Part shown: one piece after another, positions 1 through 11,967 of the stretch | Layout of the letters: every line of letters starts with the position of its first letter | Position numbering within the stretch: position 1 is the stretch's first letter | Assembly (NCBI GenBank): GCA_963920575.1 | Contig: OY986968.1 | Span: 5,201,485 to 5,265,484 of the forward strand | Reading direction: 5' to 3' | DNA length: 64,000 nucleotides | Origin: Narthecium ossifragum | Lineage: Eukaryota; Streptophyta; Magnoliopsida; Dioscoreales; Nartheciaceae | Notes under the pieces: model-generated | What the model saw: only the letters and a program-made list of their open reading frames with translations | Told to the model about the DNA's origin: nothing | Databases searched by the model: none | Position numbers and translations under genes: made by a program

Positions 1-1045
1 ATCCATTGAAGTATGGAGGCCTATTTGTGGCTTGACCTTCTATGTTTTCCATATCAAATTGGGATCATCTAGGGCTATTAAACCTTGAATTAGAGACCGA
101 GCACTGATACCAATTAAAAATCCAAGAGGGAGGTGAATTGGACCTTTTTCAGATTAATCGATAAATGAAAAATCTAGATAGGAGGAGTCCAAAATTCTTA
201 AATGCATGTAAATGAAATGAAAAACAAATTAAATAAGCAAATAAAGGATGAGAGGAGAGTTAGAGAGAATGCATCGAGTTTATAGTGGTTCGACCAAACT
301 CTTGGTCTACGTCCATTTCACTTAAGGTCCTCTTTGAGGTCCCACTAGTTGCAAGAACTCTTATAACATTTTTCACCAAGCTTCCAGGTGTTTGGCAACC
401 TTACAATCCTCTCCCAATACCTCTTTGAGATCTTTCAAATCTCTCTTGGATTCTCTCAAAGTCTACTTCACAACTTACAGTAGTTTTATAAAGGTTAAAG
501 CTCTCAAAGATGAAAAATAAACTTACTAAAATCTACACAAATAATCCCTTTAGTTGTTACAAAAGTTTACAATATCTTCCTTCTTATACTTGAACTTCAA
601 AGCCTCCAAAAATATCTCCAAACGGCTATTTTACTTTTCTCCAACGGCTATATTTTTAACTCTGTGCAGACTGACGGTGGATCCATGGATAGGCCATTGC
701 ATCACCCGTGGCACTCGAAAATAGCCTGGATTATTCATTGCATCAACCGTCCAGTCTTCACAGTCGATCCATTCCTCGACCGTCACATCATCTGTTACGC
801 TCAAAAATAGCCCGGATTCATCCATTATATCAACCGTCCAGTCTTCACGATCGATCCATTCATCAACCTTAAACATCAACCATGGCTCTCTGTCAAGAAA
901 AAGTGGAGCCAGGGTCGATGCTTGGATAGACCGTCAGGATCACTCAAAAATGGACAAGTCTTGACTATCGACCGTGCCATTTGACGGTTGACTCTGATAT
1001 CCGTCAGTATAAACCTTCTAAAAATTGGGATATAAGTGATTTAAA
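1..1045. repeat. Degenerate Copia-LTR-like region with ~90-bp tandem repeat
   Basis: No gene is supported here. At 101-113 the minus strand reads TTGGTATCAGTGC, close to the primer-binding site of many plant Copia elements (initiator Met-tRNA). At 285-297 there is GTGGTTCGACCAA followed by CTACGTCC, a combination often seen in plant Copia LTRs. Between about 700 and 870 a unit of roughly 90 bp (core AACCGTCCAGTCTTCAC) is present twice; an open frame on the minus strand there is only a by-product of the repeat. LTR ends and a target duplication could not be found, so this is remnant material and the family is an inference. Confidence 0.35.
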
Positions 1046-1129
1046 TTGAGGGATATAAATGCCATATCATTATTTTATCATCATACACATATTGAAATCA
1101 TCAAAATAAGGTTAGGATCAACAGTCTTT

Positions 1130-1813
1130 TATGCAACTTTAGTGAAAGAGGTGACCCTGGGTGAAGTCAAAGAGGTGGTATTTGGCATGGCTAAGAATCG
1201 ATGTGCTAGGCCAGATGGAATTCCGGTAGAATTCTATTCAATGCACTAGGAGGTAGTTGGCGCGGATTTGGTTGCTCTAGTCCAAAGCTTCTTCTAGTCT
1301 AACCGGCATCATCTTGGAATGAGACTTTGATCTCATTTGTTCCTAAATGCAAGTTTTTAAAGAGGGTGAAAGATTTCTGGCCGTTAAGCTTGTGCAACGT
1401 AGGGTACAAAGTTTTAACTTTGATCCTTGCATGAAGGATGAAGATCGTTTTGAATAGCATTATTGGCATTGAGCAGTCGGCCTTCCTCCCGGGCTGATCA
1501 ATACATGACAATATAGATGTAGCTTTGGAGGTGGCTCATTCTGTATGGTTTTCCCCTGAGACTCGATACCTCATGATGTTAAAAGTCGATTTAAGATCAG
1601 CTTATGACAAGTTAGATTAGTCCTTCCTTGAGCGCACACTTCTTGTAATGAACTTTCCGGAGAAATGGGTGGGTTGGATCATGGCTACGGTCAGAGGTCC
1701 CCGATTTGCCCTAATTATTAATGGGAAAATTTATGGGAGGTTGGAGTCTCATTGTGGATTGCGGCAGGGCGATTTCTTGTCGCCGTATCTATTTCTCATA
1801 GTTCAAGAGGTAC
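1130..1813 (+). pseudogene. LINE reverse transcriptase, N-terminal half (broken)
   Basis: Conserved stretches include KNRCARPDGIPVEFY (equivalent to the KAPGPDG segment of plant L1 RT), LKVDLRSAYDKLD (motif A with its catalytic Asp) and GLRQGDFLSPYLFL (motif B). They lie in different frames with several stops between about 1250 and 1640. The reading frame at 1648-1813 runs directly into the inserted LTR and resumes in the correct frame at 4690 once the insertion and one copy of its target duplication are removed. Confidence 0.85.
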
Positions 1814-4684
1814 TGTCACGTCCCGACCCAGAAAATCCATCCGGACCGGGACGTGAACCAACTAAACCTAAAAATCAAACGAGAAGAACCTACCCTATAA
1901 ATATCACTTTAAATCATGGTGCACAGTTGTAATATTAAAAATTTATTTAAACTATTCTATCATCAAGAATAATAATGCAATAACTAACTGCCACATCACT
2001 CAATTAACATTTTGATTATACAATAATGATACATGTCCTTTAAGTACAACAATCTCTATCAGTTTACATCTAATTGGAGTAGAAGTACATTGCTCGATCT
2101 CATGCACCATCAAGTTATACAATAATGATACATGTCCTCTAAGTTACACTTTCTACATTGATTTGAAATACATATGCAATCAAAGCTGTACATAAATTGA
2201 ATTTAAATAAGCTGGTGACGACTTCTCGATCTCATGCACCACCAAGGGAAGAACCACCTACGACATCGTAACTACCTGACAACGGAATCGTGCTTGTACC
2301 TGCAAACACAATCCGGATAGGAGTGAGCGATAAGCTCAGTAAGATTCTACTCTACGTCACACTGAAATTCACGTTACGTCCATCGCTTACCCCTGGGTAC
2401 ATAACTTCCTCTAACACTGAAATTGAGACAGACTAGAACCTTAGGGCGACCTCTACATCTCAATCAGAGTAATTGTAGCCGACTAGACATCAATCTCGAG
2501 AACACAAATTTGAACATAATACAATCACACCATATATCTTACTACCCAGCATCAGTCCTACGTCTAGATCTGAGCTGCACGAACCTTCGGATCGATGAAA
2601 CCCCTATTCACCCACGTCATAACCTTATGCTTCTAATGTGAACAAAAATGCATGCAATGCTTGGGCACAATTACAAAAGAATAAGCTTGCAACAGTATGC
2701 CAAAAAACATACAATTCTAGGCATAGCTTATAGCTCGCCAAAGGGGTAGACATAGCAATGGTCTAAATAAAACGATTAGGGCACAACATGCCCACAAGCC
2801 TCCACTAGGCTAAACAAGCAACTAACCATTACAATATTTCAACGGCGCTGATCGGCCGTTAACAAGCAACTACACATTTAATCTAAATTTAGGCATTACA
2901 ACGACATGCATGGTCATCACCCGAAATTCTACAACGGGGCACACCTCGGCGACACCATTACAACAACAACAGTAACTACAATTTAATACACACAGGGCAC
3001 AACTCAGGCCCTTAAATTCATCTAAACATCCCAATGTGCATGACTCCCTTGTTTCAACCACGAGCCTCACATAGGACTTACTTATATATATAGATAACAT
3101 TCTCATAATTCACATGGATACTATGCATGCTTCAAAATCAATTGCTAATCAAGCAAGAAGATTAGCAACTTAAATAAACAAGTCAAAATCAGGGTATTAA
3201 TATCCCAAAACCTATCAAATCAAACATGTATCTACTAAATACAACTAAGAACATCAATCCAGAGTATTAGAAGAATTAGACAAGTTTCAATTGACTAATC
3301 ATGTCTTAATTATATGTAATCGGCAAAAAGAAGGGTATGACCTAGGTTTTACTATGTCTATCCAATTAATACGAAACATAGCATCCATGTTCATTAATGG
3401 TTTTCAAAACCCATACCTGAAATTCAATTCAAATAGAAGAATGAAAATAGATGAAAACCATGTATTTCGATCATCGGCCAAAAACGATAAAAGAGGCGAT
3501 GAAATCTAGTCAATTCGATGTCCAAATGACGTCAAAGTTGAAATAAAACCTAATCAGATATTGAATTGCATGCTAGGAACATCATGTCCAAGAATCGGAT
3601 CTAATTGATGTCTAATTTCCTCTTAATTAACTAACTAATTCTACGATACCTGTTTCGCAGCAGTTTTGAAGAAAATTCACCAAAATTCGTATCTAAATTA
3701 AACAAATTATGAAACCAACATCAATTCAAACTAGATTCAAGGATCTACAACTCTCATGTTGATGTTCAATCGAGATGATGCACGCACTAGTCAGGATCTG
3801 AGCTTGAACAGCTCAGTCTGGATGAAAATAGGGTTTCGATAGAAAACCTGGAAAAACATGCATAAATTCGGTTTAAATCCAAATCAAATCACACCAAACT
3901 CCAATCAATGATTAATCAACCTTAGAAGCATCATCTAACACTAGGAAATCAAAGAACAATAAAACAAAACCCTAGATTTAACTTTACATAAGGTTAAGGT
4001 AGAAACCCTACCTTAAACGCTAAATCCGTCGTTAATCTCGCCTAATCCGCCTTCCTCCCTCGCCATCGTCGCCTCCAGCTCGCCGGAGAGCCGCCGGGAA
4101 TCGTCTGATGCCTCCATCCACACACGACAGGAAGAGGAAGAAGAAGAGAAGGGAGAAGCAAGGGGATCGGTGGAAAGGAGAGGAGGAGAGCTCAGGAGGG
4201 ATAGTGGCTAGCGATGGTGGTGAAGAAGCTCCGAAGAAGGGAGAGGCTGGCGTGGTCGCGAGTGAGGGAGAAGAGAGGAGAGAGAGAGAGAAATCGTGCG
4301 GGCATGAGGGAGAAGAAAAGAAGCGGGGGGGGGGAGAAAACTAAAGGTTTTTGCCACTTAAGTGGCTAAGCCGGTTTAGTCGAGTCCATTTAATCAGACG
4401 GAGTCCGATTAAACCCCAAATTGTGATACATCATCGCAATCTCGCCCGGATCTGTCGATCATGAACGCTCCTACCGAGTCTATTCAATCACATACATCAG
4501 TAAGGGTTGTGTGTGCACTACGCGGGTGTGAAGCCGACCGACAATGCGTAATTTTATTAAATTACCCTTGGGTCTAAAAACAACGATACGATCAACCTAT
4601 CACACCTGACGCAAAACAAAACCAACCGAACCCACGGGTCCGACTCAAGCATTCGAACCAAGTACAGAGGTACGGGTCCTCACA
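1814..4684 (-). mobile_element. Probable solo LTR, Tekay/Del-like, 2871 bp, with TSD GGTAC
   Basis: The element is bounded by TG (1814) and CA (4684) and flanked by identical 5-bp copies GGTAC at 1809-1813 and 4685-4689. Read on the minus strand it starts TGTGAGGACCCGTACC and ends GGTCGGGACGTGACA, which I recognise as typical of chromoviral Tekay/Del LTRs. No gag, pol, primer-binding site or second LTR is visible inside, so a solo LTR formed by LTR-LTR recombination fits best; a non-autonomous element is possible. A purine-rich open frame at 4108-4344 (Glu/Lys/Gly-rich) is low-complexity and not believed to be a gene. A 45-bp block at 2298-2342 recurs at 63051-63095 in the opposite orientation. 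Confidence 0.82.
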
Positions 4685-4689
4685 GGTAC

Positions 4690-5405
4690 TATCGAGACTA
4701 CTTAAGGAGCATGATTCAAGCTTGATTGGCCTCACTTTGAAGAATTCGGATTCCTTGTTGTCACATCTTTTATATGCGGACGATTGCCTCTTAGTCTCCC
4801 ATGCGACGTGCTCCGAGTCAAGGAAGCTGAAGCAAAAGTTAATGTGCTTCAAAGCTCTCTCCGGCCTAGAGATGAATCCATCTAAGTCGAGTGTCAAGTT
4901 TTGTCCTATGGTTGGGGCGGATAGGAAGCAAGCTATATGTCACATCCTTGGGGTTTGTGAGGCATCTAAGGCGTGGATCTCTCTGGGTGTACCGGTTTCC
5001 TTAAAGTGACTTACTACGGTTGACTTTGTTCCATTGCTAGAGATGATGTCGAACAAGATTCTCTCGTGGCAAGGCAAGCATCTAGCGGAGGGTGGGAGGG
5101 TGGTCCTCTTAAAGTCCGTACTGCAGTCCATCCCAGCATATGTTATGTCCACCACACACATGTCAGCTGCGGTGGTTGCTAGAATAAAGAGCATGTACCA
5201 TGACTTTCTCTGGCAAGGGAAGAAGGCTGGCTTGAGTTGGATAGCTTGGAAGACTGTTTGCCTGCCTAAGGAAGTTGGAGGCCTGGGAGTTAAGGACTTG
5301 AATACATGGCAGGTTGAGGTAGCACTAAAGGCCAAGAGGTTAGCTTCATTGATTAGCACCAGTGGCTTTTTATGGCAGAACCTGTCGATGGCTAAATACA
5401 AATGA
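4690..5405 (+). pseudogene. LINE reverse transcriptase, C-terminal half (YADD) with one stop
   Basis: The frame contains HLLYADDCLLV, the catalytic YADD box, then LSGLEMNPSKSSVKF and SLGVP, the usual thumb-proximal motifs of plant L1. A TGA at 5007-5009 breaks the frame; the next frame continues with ILSWQGKHLAEGGRVVLLKS, PAYVMSTTHM, FLWQGKKAGLSWIAW and CLPKEVGGLGV. This is the direct continuation of the fragment ending at 1813. Confidence 0.88.
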
Positions 5406-6262
5406 AGTTGCTTCCCTTCGTTCGTGATGCATTTAGGGGATCAGTGCATTGGACAAAGCTTTGTGAAGCTGCAGATGGAGTCCATGGGGGATTTCTTGGA
5501 AGGCCAAAGGGAACCAGTAGACTGAGCATTCTCTTTGATAAATGGTAACTTGATGAATCTCTTATTCGCTACCCATCTCTATTCTCTTCTTCGTCCACCT
5601 TGGTTAGGGCAGTAGTTGATGATTTTCAGAAGGATGGCCTCTGGATCATCGTGAAAGTTGAGGAGTATTTTAACCAAGACCTTGCGCAGAAGATTTTGGC
5701 TGGGACAGTTCCTTCAAGAAGGGATGAGGTTCGGTCGGGTTTTGGTGGTGGAGGTACTCTATCTACTGTCAGCGCATACTTATTTTTGCTCAATCGTAGG
5801 TCAAGATTGATCAATACGAGTAATGCAGTGTTTCAGAATGGCATCTAGGGCATGCATGTTGGCCCACGAGTAAAACAATTCCTATGGAAGGTTGGCCAAG
5901 GCAGGTTGTCTGTGAGGGATATTCTATGGAGATTTTGCTACTATTCAGCGAGAGAATGCCCTCGATTCAGTTGTGAAGCTGAGACCTTCGATCATGCTCT
6001 CTTTGGGTGCTCGTTGGTATGCCAACTGTTTGATTTATTGTTGCTCATAACTTGGACATGGTATCAAGGATGGTGTACTGAACTTTGTTGGGATCTCTTG
6101 TCACGCCCAAGATCATCCAGGCCGAAGCTGCGCCGTGTCAAAGCTTTGGTGGGCAATGGTTTATGGGAGGTGTGGAAGGATAGGAACCAAATCATTTTTG
6201 AAGGCATGAGGGATTCCTTACACCAGTCTATGTTAGAGGCCATAACATGCAGAGTTCACTGA
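5406..6262 (+). pseudogene. LINE connecting region and zf-RVT domain (broken)
   Basis: Frames with stops encode the variable linker and then VGPRVKQFLWKVGQGRLSVRDIL followed by a Cys/His block ending ETFDHALFGC, the plant zf-RVT (reverse transcriptase zinc-binding) signature. It joins the RT half upstream to the RNase H downstream. Stops near 5400, 5520 and 5846 show it is not functional. Confidence 0.8.
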
Positions 6263-6319
6263 TAAGCAGAGGAGTTCCTTACACCAGTCTATGGTGATCT
6301 ACGAGATGGTTCAAGGAAG

Positions 6320-6610
6320 GTGGAGGATGTCTTATTGCAGGTAGATGCATCAGTTTCACAAGACCTCAGTGCTGTAGCGGTTGGAGTTGTGTGTCTCTCT
6401 AGAATAGGGGAGGTGCGTTGGGCAAGAGGTGCCGTCTTTAACAGGATTTGCTCTGTTCTTGATGCAGAAATGATGGCGATTGGGAAGGCTCTTCAGTGGG
6501 CTCATGAACAGGGTGATCACCAGGTGCTACTCGAGTCAAACTCATGTTTTGTTGTTGACATCCTTATTGGCAGTAGTTTTTGGCCGGATGAGGTCGAGGG
6601 GACCACATAG
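6320..6610 (+). pseudogene. LINE RNase H-like (RVT_3) domain, degenerate
   Basis: LLQVDASVSQ supplies the first catalytic Asp and SVLDAEMMAIGKAL the Glu of the RVT_3 type RNase H found at the C-terminus of plant L1 ORF2. The third acidic position (normally ESD) reads ESN, and a stop follows at 6608-6610 before the terminal motif. The 3' tail of the LINE ends about 215 bp downstream. Confidence 0.8.
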
Positions 6611-6832
6611 TTGGTCTGGACGGCGATGCTTATGTTGGATTTAGTTATTTTGGTGGCAGTGCCATGGGCGGTTGTCGCTAAGGTGGATGATATAGCTAGA
6701 CGATGTAGGCTAGCCATTTTTTATTCCTGTTAGTACCCTGAGGACGGTGATGTGCCACCTTTGGTTATGGTTTTGTAAGTTTGTTGTTGGTTACCTAGCC
6801 TTTGTGGCTAAACTAATAAAAAAAAGAGAGGT

Positions 6833-7199
6833 GATTTCAAATAGAATTTTCTAAGAGAAAATCCGTTTCTGGATTCTACGAATCACCCTCTACAACCTCA
6901 TATTAAAGAACCTAGAGTTTATCAGGATTTAATGATCAAAACATGTACCAAACTCTGCTAATCAGATTACATTGTTCATATGAGCAGAAATATGGCAGCA
7001 ATCCTAAAATTTATTTCTGAAGCAAATCCATATAGTTTTTGATGAAATAAAATCCAAGCATAGATAAATAACATCCTATTTCTTGATCCCACATAGAGAA
7101 CTAATTATAACTCATGGATTTGAATGATCAATTTCAGTATAATCCCAGCGCTTTTCTCATGAAAAAATATAGCAACAATAGCACAACCCATTGTCGATG
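6833..7199. other. AT-rich spacer between two LINEs
   Basis: No ORF, RNA gene or recognised repeat. A short inverted pair (GAGGTGATT near 6828 and AATCACCCTC near 6884) brackets about 55 bp and could be a small MITE, but no target duplication is clear. Confidence 0.4.
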
Positions 7200-9098
7200 A
7201 GATTTTCTTCGAGGAAAACTCGAAAAAATGTCATCAAAACTCACGTATATTTGTGTCAAGGACAATAGGAGAATTTCCAATCAAGAAATAAAAGAGAATA
7301 CTATCAAACATATTTTGGGATTTGAGGAGGTTGATGGACCATGGATTTATCTTGGTGCCCCAATTGTCACCAGAAGGGCGACAATGGTAGATTTCTCAGA
7401 GATTATAGATGGTCAAGTTGATGCTATCTTGGCAGGGGAGGTTGATCTCTGACCCGAGCCGCTTGGTATTGTTGAAATCTATCATTCAGGCTATTCTGGC
7501 GTTTGTTATGACCACTACCCATATTCCATTGGCAGCTATCACGAAAATGGAGCGCATATGTCGGGATATTCTTTGGCGATGGAGGAAGTCGGGTTTTGCT
7601 AGAGTTACTTAGAGTGAGGTATGTTTGCCTAAGGAGGCATGTGGGCTAGGAGTTGGAGATTTTAACATATGGCAAAGAGCACTTAAAATGAAGAGGGTTG
7701 CATTGTTTTAAGAAAATGAGACTAATGTTTGGAAAGAATTGGCGATTGTGAAATACCGTTGGTGTAGTGCTCTTCCATGCTTGGAGGATTGCAAGGCGCC
7801 TTCCTCACATTGGCGGCATATTTGGATTACGGCCGAAGAACTCAGGAAAGGACTGGTGTGGTCAATTGGGGTGAATAGTAGGATCATATTTGACAGGGGA
7901 TGCTTGATGCTCGAAGTTTCCGATTGTTGGTTGGATACCTTTGTGATGCTACGTCATGGAATCAGAACATGATGCTTGAGGTGTGCCATCCTTTGTTAGT
8001 GAACTAATGATGTCGGAGGGGGTGGGGAATAGGAGAGATGTTGCTCGTTGGGCCTATAACAACAGTGGAAAGGTGTCATCGTCCTCAGCATATCCGCTGG
8101 CACTTCAGGAGAAATATGGAGATCGTGTTTTGGTGAAAGATGAGTGTTGAATTGGTATTCGAGGATATCTGCCGGATCTAGGATCCGATAGTTCTTTTAG
8201 AGGATCCTTAGGGGGGACTTCTCGTGTGTGACTCCCTTTGGAGACTATGCCTGTCTTCGGATCGTGAATGCCCAAGATGTGGGCTGGAACAAGAAACGAC
8301 TAATCATGCTCTGTTCGGCTGATATTTTGCTCGCAAGGTGTTTGAAGCTATTGTGGAGAAGGAAGGCTTGGTGATGCCAAGGTGGGAACCTGATGCACTG
8401 CTGGAATTATTGTTGAACTCTTCTGGGAGGGAGGAGGGGAGGAGGCTAAAGATCTTTCTCGCAGTTAGTACATGGTTGGTGTGGAAGGAGATTAATGGTT
8501 TGATTTTTGCTGGGAAAGGGGAGGAGATCATGGTAGCTTTATGCAAGGTGAGAAGGATGGCACTTGAGTTCCTCCGCTTGCGCTTGTCGGTGGAGAGCCA
8601 TGGTGAACGGAGGACTGGAGTTCAGATTATCCAATCTGACGCCTTCGTTGATAATGGCTCGGGATTGACCGCGATTGGTATAGTTGGGGCGGCTACTAAT
8701 GGTGATCATGATCGAGTGGTGGGATGTGTTAAAGCCAGAGGATCAGTCTTACAATTGGAGTTGGGTGCCGTTTTATTATCATAGGATGTTGTCCGGGGGT
8801 ATTCCAGCATAGTTGTGGAATTGGATTCCTTGGTGGCTATTCAAATCCTTAATGGGTTTAGACTTTGGCCGCAAGAGGTTGAGGGTTTGGCCAAGGAAGT
8901 ATGGCTAGCAGCCCTCCAGTTCAGTTCAGTTTACTTTTTACATATTCCGTGAAGTTTTAATGCTAATACGGATAGAGCAACTTGCTTTTGTCGCCATTCC
9001 GGAACTTGTTTGTTGTGGTCCCGTGATGATGGTCAGGAAGTATCGGTCAATATGTTGTAATACTTAACCTTTGGGCTCAACTAATCAGACAAAAAAAA
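7200..9098 (+). mobile_element. Second L1-type LINE, 5'-truncated within RT, degenerate
   Basis: Starting around 7228, frames match the region after the YADD box: IYLGAPIV, AGEVDL/SWQGRLISDPSRLVLLKS, FVMTTTHIPLAAI, CLPKEACGLGV, then SHWRHIWITAEELRKGLVW, a zf-RVT block (CPRCG...TNHALFG near 8260-8320), and RNase H (IQSDAFVDNGSGLTAIG, near 8630-8680). There are many frame breaks (about 7450, 7612, 7710, 7970, 8320, 8782). The 3' end reads GGGCTCAACTAATCAGAC then an A-run at about 9090-9099, the same tail type as the other LINEs here. Confidence 0.85.
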
Positions 9099-10694
9099 GA
9101 GACATCGGTGAGAGAATAAACATTAATTCGATAATGGAGAGGCTTATGTTCAATGATGCAAGGGGGGGTGAAGGTGAATAAATGTGGCACGGCCCACACT
9201 TGTGCACCCATATTATTAGGACACCGTCAATAACTTAATTCTTTTTTTTTAATTGATGATTTTTTCCGCATAAATGATAATTCTTTGTCATTTCAGTTTT
9301 ATCTTAGTTTTAGTAATTGCATATCTTTTCACATGCGGACTGCCTCGGTCCACACCAGCCTTTAACGTGGATTGGCCTATTGGTCTATGGGATTGGGTTA
9401 CCCTATTGGAGGCCCGGTCCGCAGCCTTGGGCCACGCTTAACTAGCCCGGAGGGCCGGGTTCACTATTATGTGTCCCATCCGGCCCGATTCCAGTCAACC
9501 TCCAATCGACCTCTCTGGGATTCTCTGGAGTGTCAGTGTCCACCGTCTTCTAGCTGCCGCTCTCGCCGAGCTTCCGGTGAGTCCTCGTTCCTCTTCGGAT
9601 TTCTATAGGGCTTCTACCGCTCTAGCCATTTGATAGGTACATTGATCTATTTGGTACATTGATCTTCTAACTTGTTTCCTTTTCAGGTAGGAGTTGAGGA
9701 AACCCCATCCTTTGGATGAGTTCGACGGGGAGCTGTCAGTAGGAAACATAAGGTATGGAATCGTATTTTTTAAGCTCTTTGTACTCTTTACTGAGAGGAA
9801 TCTAGTTATCGACGCTTCTTGTGATGAAATGGGTGTTGATCTTCTGTCTGACTTTATTTTGCCATGAAATTTTGGTTTTTTCATCTCTTTTAATGTGTGC
9901 TTGCACGTCATTGCTATTCTAATTGTGAAAGTATAGTTTTATTAGTTTTTGGACGCTTTTCATTGCACCAAATTCGATGTGACGAGCTTATTCTGCACAC
10001 TGTGGGGGAAATGAGTGTCGGACAAAGATTGGTGGCATTTGGCCCCTTGCGATTTTCGAAATTTGTCACTGATCTCATGGAGATATCAAGCAAAATTTAA
10101 ACCTCATATGGTTTATTGATTCTGATTTGTTGTATTGGCAACATGTTGATATTTGAATGCTGCTTATGACAATGAGTAGAATTGGCATGAATCCTGGCTG
10201 TCTAGAAAACATCTGCTGTATTAGTTTGATGAGGGTGTTCCCTTGTTCGGTGTGCTCTTAGCTTCGGCAACTCATATCAAACATCGTTAGTTGCTTTGTG
10301 TTGGTTTCCATAGGTTGGTTCTGGCTGTGTGATTGTGGAAGTGCTCTTTGTTCTCAATTGGGTGTTTTTTCCCCTTGGTAATATATAAATGCTATATGTT
10401 GTTAAAAAACCCCGGCATTGCTTGTTGAAATGCAAGCATAATGCCAAAGATGTAATAATAGCAAAGACATGATCAGAGCATGTGTCCAATTTCTAAGAAC
10501 TGCTAAATTTTCAGACAGAACTTCATATCTTGCCTTAAGATTTGAATTCTAACCACCTTTTCAAAAAAAGAATGGTTTTAACTTCAGGCAGTTACCCAAA
10601 AGGTGGTTGGCATTCACATCACGGTTAAATATTCGAGTATTCTTTTGCCAAAGATTACCGGAGTGGTGTTTATATATATGTATGTATGTCTGTA
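9099..10694. other. Unassigned sequence with possible gene-like exon edges
   Basis: No complete gene could be supported. A GC-richer block at 9370-9600 ends in a good donor-like GGTGAGTCC (about 9579), and a short segment near 9685-9752 is flanked by TTTCAG and GTATGG, so a captured exon or leader of a gene is possible. The encoded peptide is not recognised. The rest is AT-rich and empty to my reading, and ends in a TATG/TGTATG microsatellite at about 10672-10697. Confidence 0.25.
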
Positions 10695-10698
10695 TGTA

Positions 10699-10727
10699 CT
10701 AGTGGCCCACCCTGCCACCTGGCAGGG
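10699..10727 (-). mobile_element. Helitron-like 3' terminus (hairpin plus CTAG)
   Basis: Read on the minus strand, a hairpin (stem CCCTGCCA/TGGCAGGG, 10710-10727) is followed after 7 bases by CTAG (10699-10702) and then T, the layout of a Helitron 3' end (hairpin, then CTRR, inserted between A and T). A related arrangement is at 16010-16033. The matching 5' TC end was not located, so only the terminus is claimed. Confidence 0.35.
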
Positions 10728-10894
10728 TTAACCACACCACCCCTCCTCTCTCTCCCCCACCCACAGTAACATCCCACTAATCCCCCTCTCTCCCCCACTA
10801 ACTCCCCCACTTCTCTACTATTCCTCCCTTCCACGTAGGATAACCTCTTCCATGATAGGCTCCACGTAGGGCTACATGATGGTTAACTTATAAC

Positions 10895-11914
10895 TTAGGA
10901 AGCATGGACACCTGCTTCAAAGGCATGTACCAGTGTCTAATTCGTTTCGGACACGGGCATGCGTCCGATACGTGATGGACACGTGTCAGACACGTCCCGC
11001 ACGTGTCCGAATTTTTTCGCATGTGGACATGCGTGAGACATTAAGGACACGATACGCTAGATAAGTGAATAAGTAGCGGGTCGGGTGTTTAATCCTTATC
11101 GGCTTTGACCTGTTAGAGTAAGTAAATAGCATACTCTTATCGGGTTTGACCTATTAAGAGTAAATAAGACCCAACTCTTAAGACCTAACTCCCCTAACAT
11201 GATGCCTAAGGCCCTAAGGATTTCGCGACCTAACTCCCCTGTTAGAGTAAAGAAGCTCATGGCTATGACCTTGCTGCTGCGGCCATCGAAAGCGACCTCG
11301 GCCTCGTTGCAAGGGGAAGGGATATAGATAGGAGATGGATAGGGAAATGGGAGATACGTGAGGGAGCAGTGATTTGATTCGGAGAGAGCTACTTGCCTCT
11401 AGCAGTGATTTGATTCAGGGATTCTATTGGCAATGGCTACTATTTCAATGGGTGGGTGATGGGGTTAGTGCAGCATGACAACGTTCTCATCACATTCCTT
11501 GTAGCTGCCCTACCATTGTCTTCGTAGTCTTGCTGATTGGTGTGCATCCCAATAGCTGTTGCAATTACTGTGTGTGCATCCCAATAGTTGTAGCTGCCCT
11601 ACCTGATTTGTATTGCTATTGTTCTCTATAGCCGTTGCAATTACTGTTTGTGCATATGCTTCTTTGTGTTTGGGTCGATCCATAGAAGTTGGATCTTATT
11701 GGTTTTGTTAATGCATCTCTTATTGGTTCTTCATTAGATGCTTTCAATATCTTTGAAGAAATATTCTTATGCATATGTCATATACAATAAATTTTATAGA
11801 TATATTTTTTGTGTGTCCCCACCGTGTCGTGTCTTCTATTTTGTGAAAATCGCCGTGACCGCGTGTCCATGTCGTGTCGTATCCGTGTCGCGTGTCCGTG
11901 TCCATGCTTCATAG
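10895..11914. mobile_element. hAT-like non-autonomous element, 1020 bp, TSD CTTATAAC
   Basis: Imperfect terminal inverted repeats (GGAAGCATGGACAC at the left and GTGTCCATGCTTC at the right) are flanked by identical 8-bp copies CTTATAAC at 10887-10894 and 11915-11922. The ends are rich in GACACG/CGTGTC motifs. No transposase is present. An 8-bp duplication and short inverted repeats place it with hAT-type elements. The inverted repeat at 46091-47195 has GACACG-rich ends of similar style. Confidence 0.7.
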
Positions 11915-11950
11915 CTTATAACCATGCTGCTATATATAAGAGATTAGTGT

Positions 11951-11967
11951 GGGGCTCGTGCCCCTAG
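11951..11967 (+). mobile_element. Helitron-like 3' terminus on the + strand
   Basis: GGGGC-TCGT-GCCCC (11951-11964) forms a perfect 5-bp stem with a 4-base loop and merges into CTAG (11964-11967). This is a Helitron 3'-end pattern facing away from the minus-strand terminus at 10699. The 5' partner was not identified. Confidence 0.3.

Larger units (their letters stand above)
1100..6832 (+). mobile_element. L1-type LINE, 5'-truncated and degenerate, split by an LTR insertion
   Basis: A plant L1 retrotransposon ORF2 remnant can be followed in order: reverse transcriptase fingers (about 1130-1245), motif A and B (1580-1813), the YADD active site (4775-4790), the connecting region with SWQGK and PAYVMSTTH (5060-5170), a zf-RVT zinc-knuckle block (5855-6010) and a terminal RNase H (6320-6610). 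It ends at about 6826 in CTAATA plus an A-run, like the other LINE tails in this window. Many stops and frameshifts make it dead. The insertion at 1814-4684 interrupts it. No ORF1 or endonuclease is seen, so it is 5'-truncated or eroded. Confidence 0.88.

Noticed and set aside
4108..4344. A 78-codon Lys/Glu/Gly-rich frame.
   Set aside because: Low-complexity purine-rich DNA within the solo LTR; no domain and no context.
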